Shown one piece after another: positions 18,358 to 26,889 of a DNA stretch of 64,000 nt. Position 1 is the first letter of the stretch. Each line of letters begins with the position of its first letter. Made by a program: the position numbers and the translations under genes. The notes below the pieces were generated by a model. It searched no databases, had not been told where the DNA came from, and saw nothing but the letters and a program-made list of their open reading frames with translations. Source of the stretch: Aliirhizobium wenxiniae (GTDB taxonomy: Bacteria > Pseudomonadota > Alphaproteobacteria > Rhizobiales > Rhizobiaceae); NCBI RefSeq assembly GCF_014201355.1, contig NZ_JACHEG010000003.1, positions 248,001 through 312,000 of the forward strand, written 5' to 3'.

Positions 18358-18903
18358 CTAGGCAAGTCCCTTGAGCCCCTCGATCGCCAGATCGGTGATC
18401 CTCTCCGGCGTGTTGTCGATATTGACAACGACGACACCAGCTTCCTCATCAGGCCTTTCCAGCGTTGCGAGCTGGCTTTCCAGAAGGCTGGTTGGCATGA
18501 AGTGGCCTTCGCGGCTGCCCATGCGCCGGGTCAGCAGGGCTCTGCTACCATCCAGAAACACGAAGGCAAGCTTTCCGCCTGCCGCCGTGCGCAAACGGTC
18601 GCGATAGGCTTTCTTCAGTGACGAGCACGTCAGAACGATGCCGCTTGTCGCGTGATCGGTGAGGATCTCACCGATGCGATCGAGCCAGGGCCAGCGATCA
18701 TCATCGTTGAGCGGCGTACCCGCCGACATCTTGACGATGTTCGCCTGGGGGTGAAGATCGTCACCTTCCCGATAGGGGAGGGAGAGCGCTTCCGCCAGGC
18801 GGGTGCCGAGCGAACTCTTGCCGCAGCCGGCAACACCCATCACGATGATGGGGCGCTGGAGAGCCTGTGCCTCAAAGGCTGATGGTGATGCCGCCGTCGA
18901 CAT
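18358..18903 (-). CDS. gntK: Gluconokinase
   Basis: This 181-residue P-loop kinase phosphorylates D-gluconate to 6-phosphogluconate, the entry to the Entner-Doudoroff and pentose phosphate routes. It shows PIIVMGVAGCGKSSLGTRLA near residue 18, YREGDDLHPQANIVKMSAG with the gluconate-binding Asp and His, and TCSSLKKAYRDRLR, all typical of the GntK/IdnK family. An ATG at 18918 would add five residues; neither start has a strong ribosome site. Its 5' end overlaps the 3' end of the SDR gene upstream, which favours translational coupling. It should be repressed through the GntR-type operator at 19684. Confidence 0.92.
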   Translation of the reverse strand: MSTAASPSAFEAQALQRPIIVMGVAGCGKSSLGTRLAEALSLPYREGDDLHPQANIVKMSAGTPLNDDDRWPWLDRIGEILTDHATSGIVLTCSSLKKAYRDRLRTAAGGKLAFVFLDGSRALLTRRMGSREGHFMPTSLLESQLATLERPDEEAGVVVVNIDNTPERITDLAIEGLKGLA

Positions 18904-19639
18904 AAAGCGTGTGTCCATTCACGAAAGAGGAGCCCTTGCCGGACAGAAAAACGGCCGCGCCGACCAGTTCGTCGACATTGCCCCAGCGGGCAGCCGGCGT
19001 GCGCTTTTCCAGCCATGCGGAAAATTCCGGATTGTCGACCAGCGCCTGGTTGAGCGGCGTCTTGAAATAGCCGGGTGCAATGGCGTTGACCTGCAAGCCG
19101 TGCCTGGCCCAGTCGGTGGACATGCCCTTGGTGAGGTTTTTAACCGCGCCCTTGGTTGCCGTGTAGGGCGCAATGCCCGGACGGGCGAGTTCGCTCTGCA
19201 CCGAGGCGATGTTGATGATCTTGCCGTGACCGCGTGTGATCATGTGACGAGCAACGGCCTGACCGACATAAAACACGCTGGAAATATTGGTGGTCAGAAG
19301 CTGCTGCCATTTGTCGGCCGGAAAGTCTTCCAGCGGCGAACGATACTGCATGCCGGCATTGTTGATGAGGATGTCGATCGCACCGATCTCTGCTTCGATC
19401 CTGTCGATGCCTGCCGCAACCGAGGCTTGGTCCGTCGCATCGAAGGCAACGGCGTGGACGGCAAAGCCGTCCGCGCTCAGCTGTTTTTGTGCGTCAGCCA
19501 GTTTCGCCTCATCGCGGCCGTTGAGAATGACTGTAGCGCCGTGCTCTGCAAGGCCGCGCGCGAGAGCCAGGCCGATACCCTGGCTGGAGCCGGTGATCAG
19601 CGCGGTTTTACCCGTCAGATCGAACAGCGGAAACGACAT
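18872..19639 (-). CDS. idnO: SDR oxidoreductase, probable gluconate 5-dehydrogenase
   Basis: This 255-residue short-chain dehydrogenase interconverts 5-ketogluconate and gluconate in the family it matches. Visible are TGSSQGIGLALARGLAEHGA near residue 14, NNAGMQYRSPLEDFPADKWQ (the NNAGMQ..P pattern is typical of IdnO/Ga5DH), catalytic Ser in INIASVQSELARPGIAPYTA, and YTATKGA. ATG 19639 is chosen because GGGAGGAA lies 7-9 bases before it; farther upstream codons would run into the operator. It is transcribed with gntK and divergent from the idnD-containing pair, completing an idonate to gluconate to 6-phosphogluconate route. Confidence 0.85.
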   Translation of the reverse strand: MSFPLFDLTGKTALITGSSQGIGLALARGLAEHGATVILNGRDEAKLADAQKQLSADGFAVHAVAFDATDQASVAAGIDRIEAEIGAIDILINNAGMQYRSPLEDFPADKWQQLLTTNISSVFYVGQAVARHMITRGHGKIINIASVQSELARPGIAPYTATKGAVKNLTKGMSTDWARHGLQVNAIAPGYFKTPLNQALVDNPEFSAWLEKRTPAARWGNVDELVGAAVFLSGKGSSFVNGHTLYVDGGITISL

Positions 19640-19674
19640 CAGAAATTCCTCCCGGTTCATAAGCTTCTTTGACG

Positions 19675-19704
19675 TTGACATAGATGTTATCGATAACATA
19701 TGCA
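19675..19704 (+). promoter_or_regulatory. Likely promoter of the 2-hydroxyacid dehydrogenase/idnD transcript
   Basis: A perfect -35 box TTGACA lies at 19675-19680 and a weaker -10, TATGCA, at 19699-19704, with an 18-base spacer. The GntR-type operator fills the spacer, so bound repressor would exclude RNA polymerase. The box positions are seen; promoter activity is inferred. Confidence 0.55.
19684..19699. promoter_or_regulatory. GntR/IdnR-type operator, ATGTTATCGATAACAT
   Basis: This is a perfect 16-base palindrome in the 92-base divergent gap between the SDR and 2-hydroxyacid dehydrogenase genes. It fits the ATGTTA-N4-TAACAT operator known for the LacI-family gluconate and idonate regulators GntR and IdnR of enteric bacteria. 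The LacI-family gene at 21733-22770 in the same locus is the obvious binder. One site could control both divergent transcripts. Confidence 0.85.
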
Positions 19705-19731
19705 ATTGAAAACCAAACTCGGGAGTGAGAA

Positions 19732-20676
19732 ATGAAGCCGCAAATCCTCGTCATCGGCCCCTATCCGGAATGGGATATGGTTGAGCTCGAAAAGAGCTAC
19801 GATGTGAAGAAACTCTACGAAGCCAGCGACCGCGACGCGTTCATCGCAAACGAAGCCAGCCAGGTAACGGCAATTGCCACACGCGGTGAACTTGGCGCCT
19901 CGGCGGAGCTGATCGGCAGGTTGCCCAACCTGAAGATCGTTTCGGTCTATGGGGTGGGATATGACGCGGTCAATCTGGACGCCTGCCGCGAACGCGGCAT
20001 CCGCGTCACCAACACGCCCGATGTGCTAACCAACGATGTTGCCGATCTCGGCGTTGCAATGATGCTCTGCCAGTCGCGCGGCATGATCGGCGCCGAACAA
20101 TGGGTGAGGGACGGAAGCTGGGCCGCCAAGGGGCTTTACCCGCTCAAGCGCAAGGTATGGGGCCGCAAGGCCGGTGTTCTCGGCCTTGGCCGCATCGGTT
20201 TCGAGGTCGCCAAGCGCCTTCGCGGTTTCGACATGGATATTGCCTATAGCGACGTCTCCCAAAAGTCCTATGCCGAAGGCATGACGTTCATTGCCGACCC
20301 GGTAGCACTTGCCGAACATTCGGATTTCCTGTTCGTGACGCTGGCGGCTTCCGCAGCCACGCGGCATATCGTGTCGAAGCCGGTGATTGAGGCTCTTGGC
20401 CCGGAAGGCATGCTGATCAATATCTCTCGCGCATCCAATATCGACGAGGCGGCGCTTCTGGACGCACTTGAAAATGGCAGGCTCGGTTCTGCGGCGCTCG
20501 ATGTATTCGATGGCGAACCCAATCTCGACCCGCGCTTCCTCAAGCTCGAAAATGTGCTGCTGCAGCCGCATCATGCGTCAGGCACGATCGAGACGCGCAA
20601 GGCAATGGGCAAGCTTGTGCGAGACAATCTGGCGGCTCATTTTGCCGGCCAGCCTCTTCCCACTCCGGTCATCTGA
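19732..20676 (+). CDS. D-2-hydroxyacid dehydrogenase (2-ketogluconate/glyoxylate reductase-like)
   Basis: This 314-residue NAD(P)-dependent enzyme of the D-isomer 2-hydroxyacid dehydrogenase family shows the Rossmann motif GRKAGVLGLGRIGFEVAKRL near residue 145, catalytic Arg in LINISRASNIDEAALLDAL, Glu in DVFDGEPNLDPRF, and His in LLQPHHASGTIETRKAMG. The locus suggests reduction of 2-ketogluconate or a related 2-keto sugar acid (GhrB/TkrA-like activity), but hydroxypyruvate or glyoxylate cannot be excluded. It follows the GntR-type operator and precedes the idnD-like gene by 9 bases. Confidence 0.85.
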   Translation: MKPQILVIGPYPEWDMVELEKSYDVKKLYEASDRDAFIANEASQVTAIATRGELGASAELIGRLPNLKIVSVYGVGYDAVNLDACRERGIRVTNTPDVLTNDVADLGVAMMLCQSRGMIGAEQWVRDGSWAAKGLYPLKRKVWGRKAGVLGLGRIGFEVAKRLRGFDMDIAYSDVSQKSYAEGMTFIADPVALAEHSDFLFVTLAASAATRHIVSKPVIEALGPEGMLINISRASNIDEAALLDALENGRLGSAALDVFDGEPNLDPRFLKLENVLLQPHHASGTIETRKAMGKLVRDNLAAHFAGQPLPTPVI

Positions 20677-20685
20677 GGTCGTGTC

Positions 20686-21717
20686 ATGAAAGCTGTCGTC
20701 ATCCATTCCGCCAAGGACCTCCGGGTCGAGGATCGTGAAGTCGAGGCCGCCGGTGCTGGACAGGTGGATATCGCCATCGAAGCCGGTGGTATCTGCGGCT
20801 CCGACCTGCATTATTACCACCATGGTGGTTTCGGCACGGTGCGTGTCCGTGAGCCGATGATCCTTGGTCACGAGGTCGCCGGACGCGTTGTTGCACTCGG
20901 AAGCGGCGTTTCCCATCTTGCAGTCGGGGATCGTGTCGCCGTCTCGCCAAGCCGTCCGTGCAATGCTTGCGACTACTGCCTCAAGGGTCAGCAGAACCAT
21001 TGCCTCAACATGCGCTTTTACGGCAGCGCGATGCCCATGCCGCATATCCAAGGGGCGTTCCGTCAGCGTCTAGTGGCCGAAGCCTGGCAGTGCCACAAGG
21101 TGAACGAAGGCATTTCCATCAACGAGGCCGCCTTCGCAGAGCCCTTTGCCGTGACGCTGCATGCGGTTTCTCGCGCCGGCTCGCTTCAGGGCAAGCGGGT
21201 TCTGGTCACCGGTTGCGGCCCGATCGGCGTCTTGTCGATCATCGCCGCTCGCCTGCATGGCGCACGCGAAGTGGTGGCGACCGACATCATGGATGCCGTG
21301 CTGGAAAAGGCAAAGGTCGTTGGCGCCGACCGTACCATCAACACCGCGTCGCAACCCGATGCCCTCAACGCCTACACGGCCAACAAGGGTTATTTCGATG
21401 TGCATTTTGAAGCCTCCGGCAATGAACGCGCCATCCGCTCGGGCCTAGAAGTGCTGAAACCGCGCGGTATCCTCGTCCAGCTCGGCCTCGGTGGCGATAT
21501 CTCGATGCCGCAGAACACAATCGTCGCCAAAGAAATCGAAGTGAAGGGCACGTTCCGCTTTCACGAGGAATTCGGCCAGGCGGTCGATCTCATCAACCAG
21601 AAGCGCGTAGATTTCTCACCACTCCTGTCAGAGATCTACCCGGTCGCTGACGCGGTTAAGGCATTCGAGGTCGCGGGTGATCGCAGCCGTTCGATGAAGG
21701 TCCAGCTCAGCTTCTGA
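20686..21717 (+). CDS. idnD: Zinc-dependent alcohol dehydrogenase, probable L-idonate 5-dehydrogenase
   Basis: This 343-residue medium-chain dehydrogenase oxidises L-idonate to 5-ketogluconate in its family. It shows the catalytic zinc pattern GGICGSDLHYYHHGGFG and GHEVAGRV, the four-cysteine structural zinc segment PSRPCNACDYCLKGQQNHCL, and the NAD motif VTGCGPIGVLSIIAARLHGA. The phrase HYYHHGGFGTVRVREPMILG is characteristic of L-idonate 5-dehydrogenases. With the SDR and gluconokinase it forms a complete L-idonate route under the GntR-like repressor. It ends in a hairpin shared with the convergent repressor gene. Confidence 0.9.
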   Translation: MKAVVIHSAKDLRVEDREVEAAGAGQVDIAIEAGGICGSDLHYYHHGGFGTVRVREPMILGHEVAGRVVALGSGVSHLAVGDRVAVSPSRPCNACDYCLKGQQNHCLNMRFYGSAMPMPHIQGAFRQRLVAEAWQCHKVNEGISINEAAFAEPFAVTLHAVSRAGSLQGKRVLVTGCGPIGVLSIIAARLHGAREVVATDIMDAVLEKAKVVGADRTINTASQPDALNAYTANKGYFDVHFEASGNERAIRSGLEVLKPRGILVQLGLGGDISMPQNTIVAKEIEVKGTFRFHEEFGQAVDLINQKRVDFSPLLSEIYPVADAVKAFEVAGDRSRSMKVQLSF

Positions 21718-21729
21718 GCCGAATGAAAC

Positions 21730-21763
21730 CTATCACGTGCTGCCGCGAAGCAGCACGTGATAG
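21730..21763. terminator. 14-bp perfect hairpin between convergent idnD and lacI-family genes
   Basis: CTATCACGTGCTGC (21730-21743) pairs perfectly with GCAGCACGTGATAG (21750-21763) around CGCGAA. It includes the last codons of the LacI-family gene. It likely terminates idnD transcription and may act from both sides. Confidence 0.7.
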
Positions 21764-22770
21764 CTCGTCTTGATAGTCGCGGCAGTGCTGCGCTTTTCAA
21801 GCATGGCGATCATCTGCCCGGCTGCCCGCGCGCCTATCCCGTAGCTGTCGACATTGACGGTAGTTATTCCGGGTTCAGATACTGAAGCGATCTCGTAGTC
21901 CCCAAAGCCGGCAATGGCGATGTCTCCCGGCACAGAAAGCCCCATTCTGCGACATTCCATCATTGCGCCGAAAGCGGGAAGATCGCCGACGCAGATAGCA
22001 ATATCGGTGTCCGGAAAATTCCGAAGCAATTGGCGGATAGCTTCTGCGCCATGCGCCATGCGCATTGGCGTGGACTCCACCGACACCACCCGGTGGCTGC
22101 TCATGCCATGCCGCAGCAGGGCGCGGTCAAACCCTATATGACGCTGCCGCCCGCGTGCATCGGAAGCTTCCGTCCCAATGATGAAGCCGAAACGCGAATA
22201 GCCTTGGGGTACGAGAGTGTCGACAAGTGCTTCCATCGCATCGGCGTTGGAGAAACCGACGACGGCATTAATCGGGTTTTCCGGCACATCCCAGGTCTCG
22301 ATCACCGGAATGCCGGCATTTGCAAGCATCGACCGTGCACGCGACGTATGCTCTCCGCCCGTCAGGATGATACCTTCCGGCCGACGCCGCAGCATGGATT
22401 CGATCAGCTCTTCCTCGCGCTCGACCGAATAATTCGTGTAGCCGAGGAGCAGCTGCATGCTCGTCTGCGCAAGCGCATCAGTAATTCCGCGTGCGGTGTC
22501 GGCGAAGTTCGAATTGTCGATCGAAGGGACGATGGCGGCGATGAAGCCGCTGCGGCGTGAAGACAGGGTACCGGCCGACTGGTCTAAAACGTAGCCAAGC
22601 TGGTCAACTGCTGCCATGATGCGCTCGAACGTTCCCCTGGCGATATAGGAATTGCCCTTGAGGGCACGCGATACCGTCATCGCGGATACGCCGGCAACTC
22701 GCCCGACATCCGCCATTGTCGGTGGACCATTGCCGGCTTCGGTTGGCCGGGGTTCCTGCTCGATCGACAT
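21733..22770 (-). CDS. LacI-family repressor of the gluconate/idonate locus (GntR/IdnR-like)
   Basis: This 345-residue protein has a LacI-type DNA-binding region (TMADVGRVAGVSAMTVSRAL near residues 18-37, hinge near GTLSSRRSGF) and a periplasmic-binding-protein-like sensing domain (IAAIVPSIDNSNFADTARGI). The ATG is preceded by AGGAG at good spacing. Its locus and the perfect GntR-type palindrome at 19684 suggest that it senses gluconate, gluconate-6-phosphate or 5-ketogluconate and represses both divergent transcripts. The orthology to GntR is by context and family, not proven. Confidence 0.88.
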   Translation of the reverse strand: MSIEQEPRPTEAGNGPPTMADVGRVAGVSAMTVSRALKGNSYIARGTFERIMAAVDQLGYVLDQSAGTLSSRRSGFIAAIVPSIDNSNFADTARGITDALAQTSMQLLLGYTNYSVEREEELIESMLRRRPEGIILTGGEHTSRARSMLANAGIPVIETWDVPENPINAVVGFSNADAMEALVDTLVPQGYSRFGFIIGTEASDARGRQRHIGFDRALLRHGMSSHRVVSVESTPMRMAHGAEAIRQLLRNFPDTDIAICVGDLPAFGAMMECRRMGLSVPGDIAIAGFGDYEIASVSEPGITTVNVDSYGIGARAAGQMIAMLEKRSTAATIKTSYHVLLRGST

Positions 22771-22822
22771 CTTTTCTCCTGTTACGGGATGATCCGGCTG
22801 AAAGGGTGCTTCCGGGCACGCG

Positions 22823-23743
22823 TCAAGGCAAGCATGTCCAATGTCCTTCCTGGCCCAGCGTCTTTATCACGGATGTCAGAATGTTCCGTACCTCGATCAT
22901 CGCGCGGGTCGGGGGGTGGTTGACCGGCATGTCGAGTATGAGGCGGCGCGAGAGCACGGGGGCGGAGAGGGGAATTGCGGCAAGGTTTCCCTGCTGCATA
23001 TCCGTATACACGGCCCCCCTTCCGAGGATGGCAAAGCCCAGGCCCGCGCGAATGGCAGCCCTGGTACTAGCCAGGCCCTCGATCTCGCGCACAATGTTGA
23101 GGTCTCGGCCGAGCATCAGAGCCTGCCGTTCAAGCAGGACACGAATGCCGTGACGGCGGGTCGGCATTATCAGTGGCAGAGAAAGTGCGTCCTCGACCGA
23201 CATCTGCCCGGTTATGTCATCAAAGCTGCCGATCCTTCCCACCGCATAAAGCCGTTCGTCGAAAAGGGGCAGGGAACTTGCCTTGGCGACATCAACGAGA
23301 TTGATGGCAAGATCATGCAGATGCGTGTCGATCGTAGCTCTCAACGTCTGGCTGTCGCCCTCGCTGATCGTCAGGCGGATCTGGGGAAACATCTTCTCGC
23401 AGATCTCCAACACGGGAACGGAGAGAATCGGCGAGAGCGAGCTCAGCATGCCAAGCGAGACATCTCCCCTCGGCGTCAGATCCTGTTGCCTGGTTTCCGC
23501 CTCAGCCTGTTCGACGGCGCGCAGGATCGACTGGGCATGAGAGAACAGCGTCTGTCCCGCATCGGTAAGTATCACTCCGCGGGATGTACGGTTGAGAAGC
23601 TGGACGCCCAGATAGTCCTCCAGCGAGCGCATGTGCAGACTCAGCGGTGGTTGAGCGACACCCAGTTCCCGTGATGCCCTGGTGAAGGAACCCACTTCCG
23701 CGATCTTGGCAAAATAGCGCATCTTCAAAAGATCGAGAACCAT
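22823..23743 (-). CDS. LysR-family transcriptional regulator
   Basis: This 306-residue LysR regulator has the N-terminal HTH MVLDLLKMRYFAKIAEVGSF then TRASRELGVAQPPLSLHMRS, and an effector domain starting near residue 91 (RGDVSLGMLSSLSPILSVPV). ATG 23743 is chosen because GGAGGATAC precedes it. It resembles the Nac/CbnR-like regulators whose HTH reads VAQPPLS. It is divergent from the second amino acid ABC transporter operon with only 122 bases between starts, so it most likely controls that operon. Confidence 0.88.
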   Translation of the reverse strand: MVLDLLKMRYFAKIAEVGSFTRASRELGVAQPPLSLHMRSLEDYLGVQLLNRTSRGVILTDAGQTLFSHAQSILRAVEQAEAETRQQDLTPRGDVSLGMLSSLSPILSVPVLEICEKMFPQIRLTISEGDSQTLRATIDTHLHDLAINLVDVAKASSLPLFDERLYAVGRIGSFDDITGQMSVEDALSLPLIMPTRRHGIRVLLERQALMLGRDLNIVREIEGLASTRAAIRAGLGFAILGRGAVYTDMQQGNLAAIPLSAPVLSRRLILDMPVNHPPTRAMIEVRNILTSVIKTLGQEGHWTCLP

Positions 23744-23757
23744 GTATCCTCCACTTT

Positions 23758-23776
23758 CTATACCGTAAAGATATAG
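23758..23776. promoter_or_regulatory. Candidate LysR operator, CTATA-N9-TATAG
   Basis: A 19-base dyad (CTATA at 23758-23762 and TATAG at 23772-23776) lies in the divergent gap just upstream of the LysR start. It contains T-N11-A spacing. AT-rich arms of five bases are not rare, so support is moderate. Confidence 0.4.
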
Positions 23777-23865
23777 CACGTATCTGCAATATATATTTGT
23801 TCGAATATCGAGCTTGGCCTAGGTTTTCCATGCAGCGAGAGGAAGCGCTGTTAACGGAGGACACT

Positions 23866-24702
23866 ATGAAATTTGCTCGTCTTATGACGCTGGCCGCGAT
23901 CGGCGCTGCGTTGTTTTCGAATGTCGCCGCCGCCGAGCAGCTGGATGACATCAAGAAGGCTGGAGTTCTGAACTGCGGTGTTTTGACAAACTCGCCGCCG
24001 CTCGGTTTCCAGGACCCCAAGACCCGTGAACCTAACGGTTACGAGATCGAGATTTGCGGCATGTTCGCCAAATATCTCGGCGTCAGCGCCAAGATGACCG
24101 CCGTCTCACCACAGACCCGCATGGCTGAACTGACCCAGGGCCGCGTCGACATCCTGTCCTCGCTTCTGAGCTACAGCAAGGAACGCGCCGAGCAGGTGGA
24201 TTTCAGCGGCGCCTATATTGCCGAGGACTTCAATTTCGTCGTGCTCGATCAATCTGATATCAAGACCGTTGCCGACCTCTCCGGCCAGCGTATCGGACTG
24301 GTGAAGGGCTCTGTCCTGATCCCGCTGACGGAAAAACGTCTTCCAGATGCTCGCATCCTCTCATTCGAGACGAGTGCAGCATCCTTCCTGGCCCTGCAGC
24401 AGGGCAAGGTGAAGGCGACCGTCTACCGTTATTCCGAAGGCAAAGCCGTGCAGCGAAATGCCGGCTCCGAGATCAAGGGGCTGCGCTTCCTTGACGAACC
24501 GCTTCTCTCCATGCCGTCCGGTTTCGGCTTCCGCAAGGGATCTCCGGAGCTCGTAAAGCAGGCGAACGCATTCCTTGCCGAGCTGGAGACCAATGGCGAA
24601 GGCCAGAAGCTTTATGACAAGTGGCTGGGCAAGGATTCCGATCTGAAGGCCACGCGCAAGTTCGAGTTCGGTAAACCCCAGGAAACCTGGTTCACCAACT
24701 GA
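23866..24702 (+). CDS. Amino acid ABC transporter substrate-binding protein (SBP_bac_3 family)
   Basis: This 278-residue periplasmic receptor has a signal peptide (MKFARLMTLAAIGAALFSNV, cleavage near AAA-EQ) and the family core VLNCGVLTNSPPLGFQDPKT then NGYEIEICGMFAKYLGV. ATG 23866 is set by the signal peptide and the ribosome site ACGGAGGAC. It is the paralogue of the receptor at 16627, sharing the PKTRE segment and overall length, so the two systems may handle related compounds. It opens the second transporter operon, whereas in the first module the receptor comes last. Confidence 0.9.
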   Translation: MKFARLMTLAAIGAALFSNVAAAEQLDDIKKAGVLNCGVLTNSPPLGFQDPKTREPNGYEIEICGMFAKYLGVSAKMTAVSPQTRMAELTQGRVDILSSLLSYSKERAEQVDFSGAYIAEDFNFVVLDQSDIKTVADLSGQRIGLVKGSVLIPLTEKRLPDARILSFETSAASFLALQQGKVKATVYRYSEGKAVQRNAGSEIKGLRFLDEPLLSMPSGFGFRKGSPELVKQANAFLAELETNGEGQKLYDKWLGKDSDLKATRKFEFGKPQETWFTN

Positions 24703-24735
24703 TCTCCTCCGCATACTGCATACAGGTCAACTTTC

Positions 24736-25434
24736 ATGGGTTACCAATTCGACTTTGGTAAGGTCCTGCAGGGTGAGTATCTCGAACTCATCCTGGAGGG
24801 TCTCCAGGCCACGATGGTGGTTTTCGTTTTCTCTTGGATCATCGGTCTCGTGCTGGCAGTTGTTCTCACCGTCATTCGCGCGGTCGAGTTCAAGCCGACA
24901 CAGTTCCTTGTCGCGGCTTTCGTTGAATATCATCGTAACGTGCCGATGCTGATCCAGCTGTTCGTCTGGTATTTCGGTTTTGCCGTCGTCCTGCCGGATG
25001 CGGTCAACGATTACCTGAACGATCTCGGGGCGGAGATAGGTTATGCCATCGTGGCGCTGGCCCTGAACAAGGCGGCCTATATGTCGGAGGATTTCCGCAG
25101 CGGCCTGCGGTCGATCCATCCGGCGCAGATGGAGGCAGCGCGCTCGATCGGCCTGACCTATCTCGGCGCGATGTGCTGGGTGATCCTGCCGCAGGCGTGG
25201 CGACTGGCTCTGCCTGCTCTGCTCGGCCAAACGCTCATTCTCTTCAAGGGCACAAGCCTTGCAGCCGCAATCGGTGTTGCCGAACTCAGCTACCAGGCCC
25301 GTTATATCGAGGAACAGTCTTTCCGCATCTTCGAGGCCTACGGCATCGCCACGGCGATCTACATGCTCATCTCGTTTGCGATCATGTGGCTCTCGTCGAT
25401 CCTCTCCAAGCGATATGAGCTGAGGGTGAAGTAA
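24736..25434 (+). CDS. Polar amino acid ABC transporter permease
   Basis: This 232-residue inner-membrane permease has YLELILEGLQATMVVFVFSW near the N-terminus, VEYHRNVPMLIQLFVWYFGF near residue 63, and the EAA loop HPAQMEAARSIGLTYLGAM near residue 131. The layout mirrors the permease at 14364. Its stop codon TAA shares one base with the ATG of the next permease. Confidence 0.9.
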   Translation: MGYQFDFGKVLQGEYLELILEGLQATMVVFVFSWIIGLVLAVVLTVIRAVEFKPTQFLVAAFVEYHRNVPMLIQLFVWYFGFAVVLPDAVNDYLNDLGAEIGYAIVALALNKAAYMSEDFRSGLRSIHPAQMEAARSIGLTYLGAMCWVILPQAWRLALPALLGQTLILFKGTSLAAAIGVAELSYQARYIEEQSFRIFEAYGIATAIYMLISFAIMWLSSILSKRYELRVK

Positions 25435-26144
25435 TGCTGGAAATTATTCAGGAATACTGGCTTCTGCTGCTGATCGGCGAGTATCCGCACGGCAAGCTCG
25501 GCGGGCTGGCGATGACGCTGATCATCTCCTTCGTCAGCCTCATCGTAACCTTTCCCTGCGCCGTTCTGATCGCGCTCGCCAGGACCGGAAAACCAGGCAT
25601 CATCCAATCGATTGCCTACGGTTTCGTTCACAACGTTCGCGCCATTCCGCTGCTGATGCTGATCTTCTGGGCCTATTTCGCCGTGCCGATGATCATCGGC
25701 TTTCCGATCGATGCTGCCTTCACGCTAATCGTCGCTATCGTCATCTATCAGACGGCCTATCTGGGTGAGATCATCGCGGCTGGTATCACGGGGCTGCCGA
25801 AGGGACAGCGGGAAGCAGCAGCAGCGCTCGGCCTCGGCTATATCCCGACCATGTTCAGGATCATCCTGCCTCAGGCGATCTTCAATGTCATTCCGGGCAT
25901 CGTCAATCAGCTGACGACGATCATCAAGGAATCGTCGCTCGGCTCGATCATCGCTGTCTCGGAACTCTCATATGTCATGCTGCAGGTCAATTCCAACGAG
26001 GTGACCAAGCCGCTGCAGATCTTCGGCATTCTTGCTGCGGTCTATTTCGTCCTTTGCTTCGCTCTCAGCCAGGCGACCAACTGGCTGGAACGCCGCATTT
26101 CGTCCCGCAGAACCGGGCAGGTCGTTGTGGAGGCCGTAGCATGA
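25434..26144 (+). CDS. Polar amino acid ABC transporter permease
   Basis: This 236-residue permease partners the preceding one. It opens with [20 protein letters not shown], close to the matching permease at 15068 ([19 protein letters not shown]), which supports paralogy of the two modules. The EAA loop GLPKGQREAAAALGLGYIPT is near residue 121. Its stop overlaps the ATPase start by ATGA. Confidence 0.9.
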   Translation: MLEIIQEYWLLLLIGEYPHGKLGGLAMTLIISFVSLIVTFPCAVLIALARTGKPGIIQSIAYGFVHNVRAIPLLMLIFWAYFAVPMIIGFPIDAAFTLIVAIVIYQTAYLGEIIAAGITGLPKGQREAAAALGLGYIPTMFRIILPQAIFNVIPGIVNQLTTIIKESSLGSIIAVSELSYVMLQVNSNEVTKPLQIFGILAAVYFVLCFALSQATNWLERRISSRRTGQVVVEAVA

Positions 26145-26872
26145 TCGAGTTCCAAAACGTTTCCAAGTGGTTCGGTGCCTTGCAGGTGCTGCGCGATGTC
26201 AATGCGACGGTGGCCAAAGGAACCATGACCGTTCTCTGCGGCCCTTCCGGCTCCGGCAAGTCGACACTGATACGCACTGTCAACCGGCTTGAGCCGATCC
26301 AGAAGGGGCAGATCACCCTTTCAGGGCGCGACATCTATGCCAAGGATATCGATGTCAACGTGCTGCGTAGCGGCATCGGTTTCGTCTTCCAGCAGTTCAA
26401 TCTTTTTCCGCATCTCTCGGTCGTGGAAAACGTCATGCTGCCGCTCCTGCGCATCCGCAAACAGTCGCGTGCCCAGGCACGGCCGGCCGCTATGCAGATG
26501 CTTGAGCGGGTAGGACTTGCAGAAAAGGCGAACTCTCTTCCCGCCGATATTTCCGGTGGCCAATCCCAACGTGTCGCGATTGCGCGCTCGCTGATCCTGA
26601 AGCCGGAGGTGCTTGTTCTCGACGAGCCGACCAGCGCGCTCGACCCGGAAATGGTCGGCGAGGTGCTGAAATTGCTGAGGGAACTGTCGGCCGATGGCAT
26701 CACCATGATGTGCGTCACCCACGAAATGGGTTTCGCCCGCGAAGTGGCGGATCGCATCTGGTTCCTGCGCAACGGCACGCTGACCTTCGACGCCGAACCC
26801 ACCGAATTCTTCTCGAACGACGCCCATCAGGATGTTCGCAACTTCCTTTCGGCTGTTCGTAAAAACCATTGA
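26141..26872 (+). CDS. Polar amino acid ABC transporter ATP-binding protein
   Basis: This 243-residue ATPase shows Walker [10 protein letters not shown] near residue 33, signature [20 protein letters not shown], Walker [16 protein letters not shown], and [18 protein letters not shown] 26141 is fixed by the ATGA overlap; an upstream in-frame codon at 26054 lies inside the permease. It is followed after 17 bases by the second RraA gene. Confidence 0.92.
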   Translation: MIEFQNVSKWFGALQVLRDVNATVAKGTMTVLCGPSGSGKSTLIRTVNRLEPIQKGQITLSGRDIYAKDIDVNVLRSGIGFVFQQFNLFPHLSVVENVMLPLLRIRKQSRAQARPAAMQMLERVGLAEKANSLPADISGGQSQRVAIARSLILKPEVLVLDEPTSALDPEMVGEVLKLLRELSADGITMMCVTHEMGFAREVADRIWFLRNGTLTFDAEPTEFFSNDAHQDVRNFLSAVRKNH

Positions 26873-26889
26873 AATCACAGGAGGAAAAC

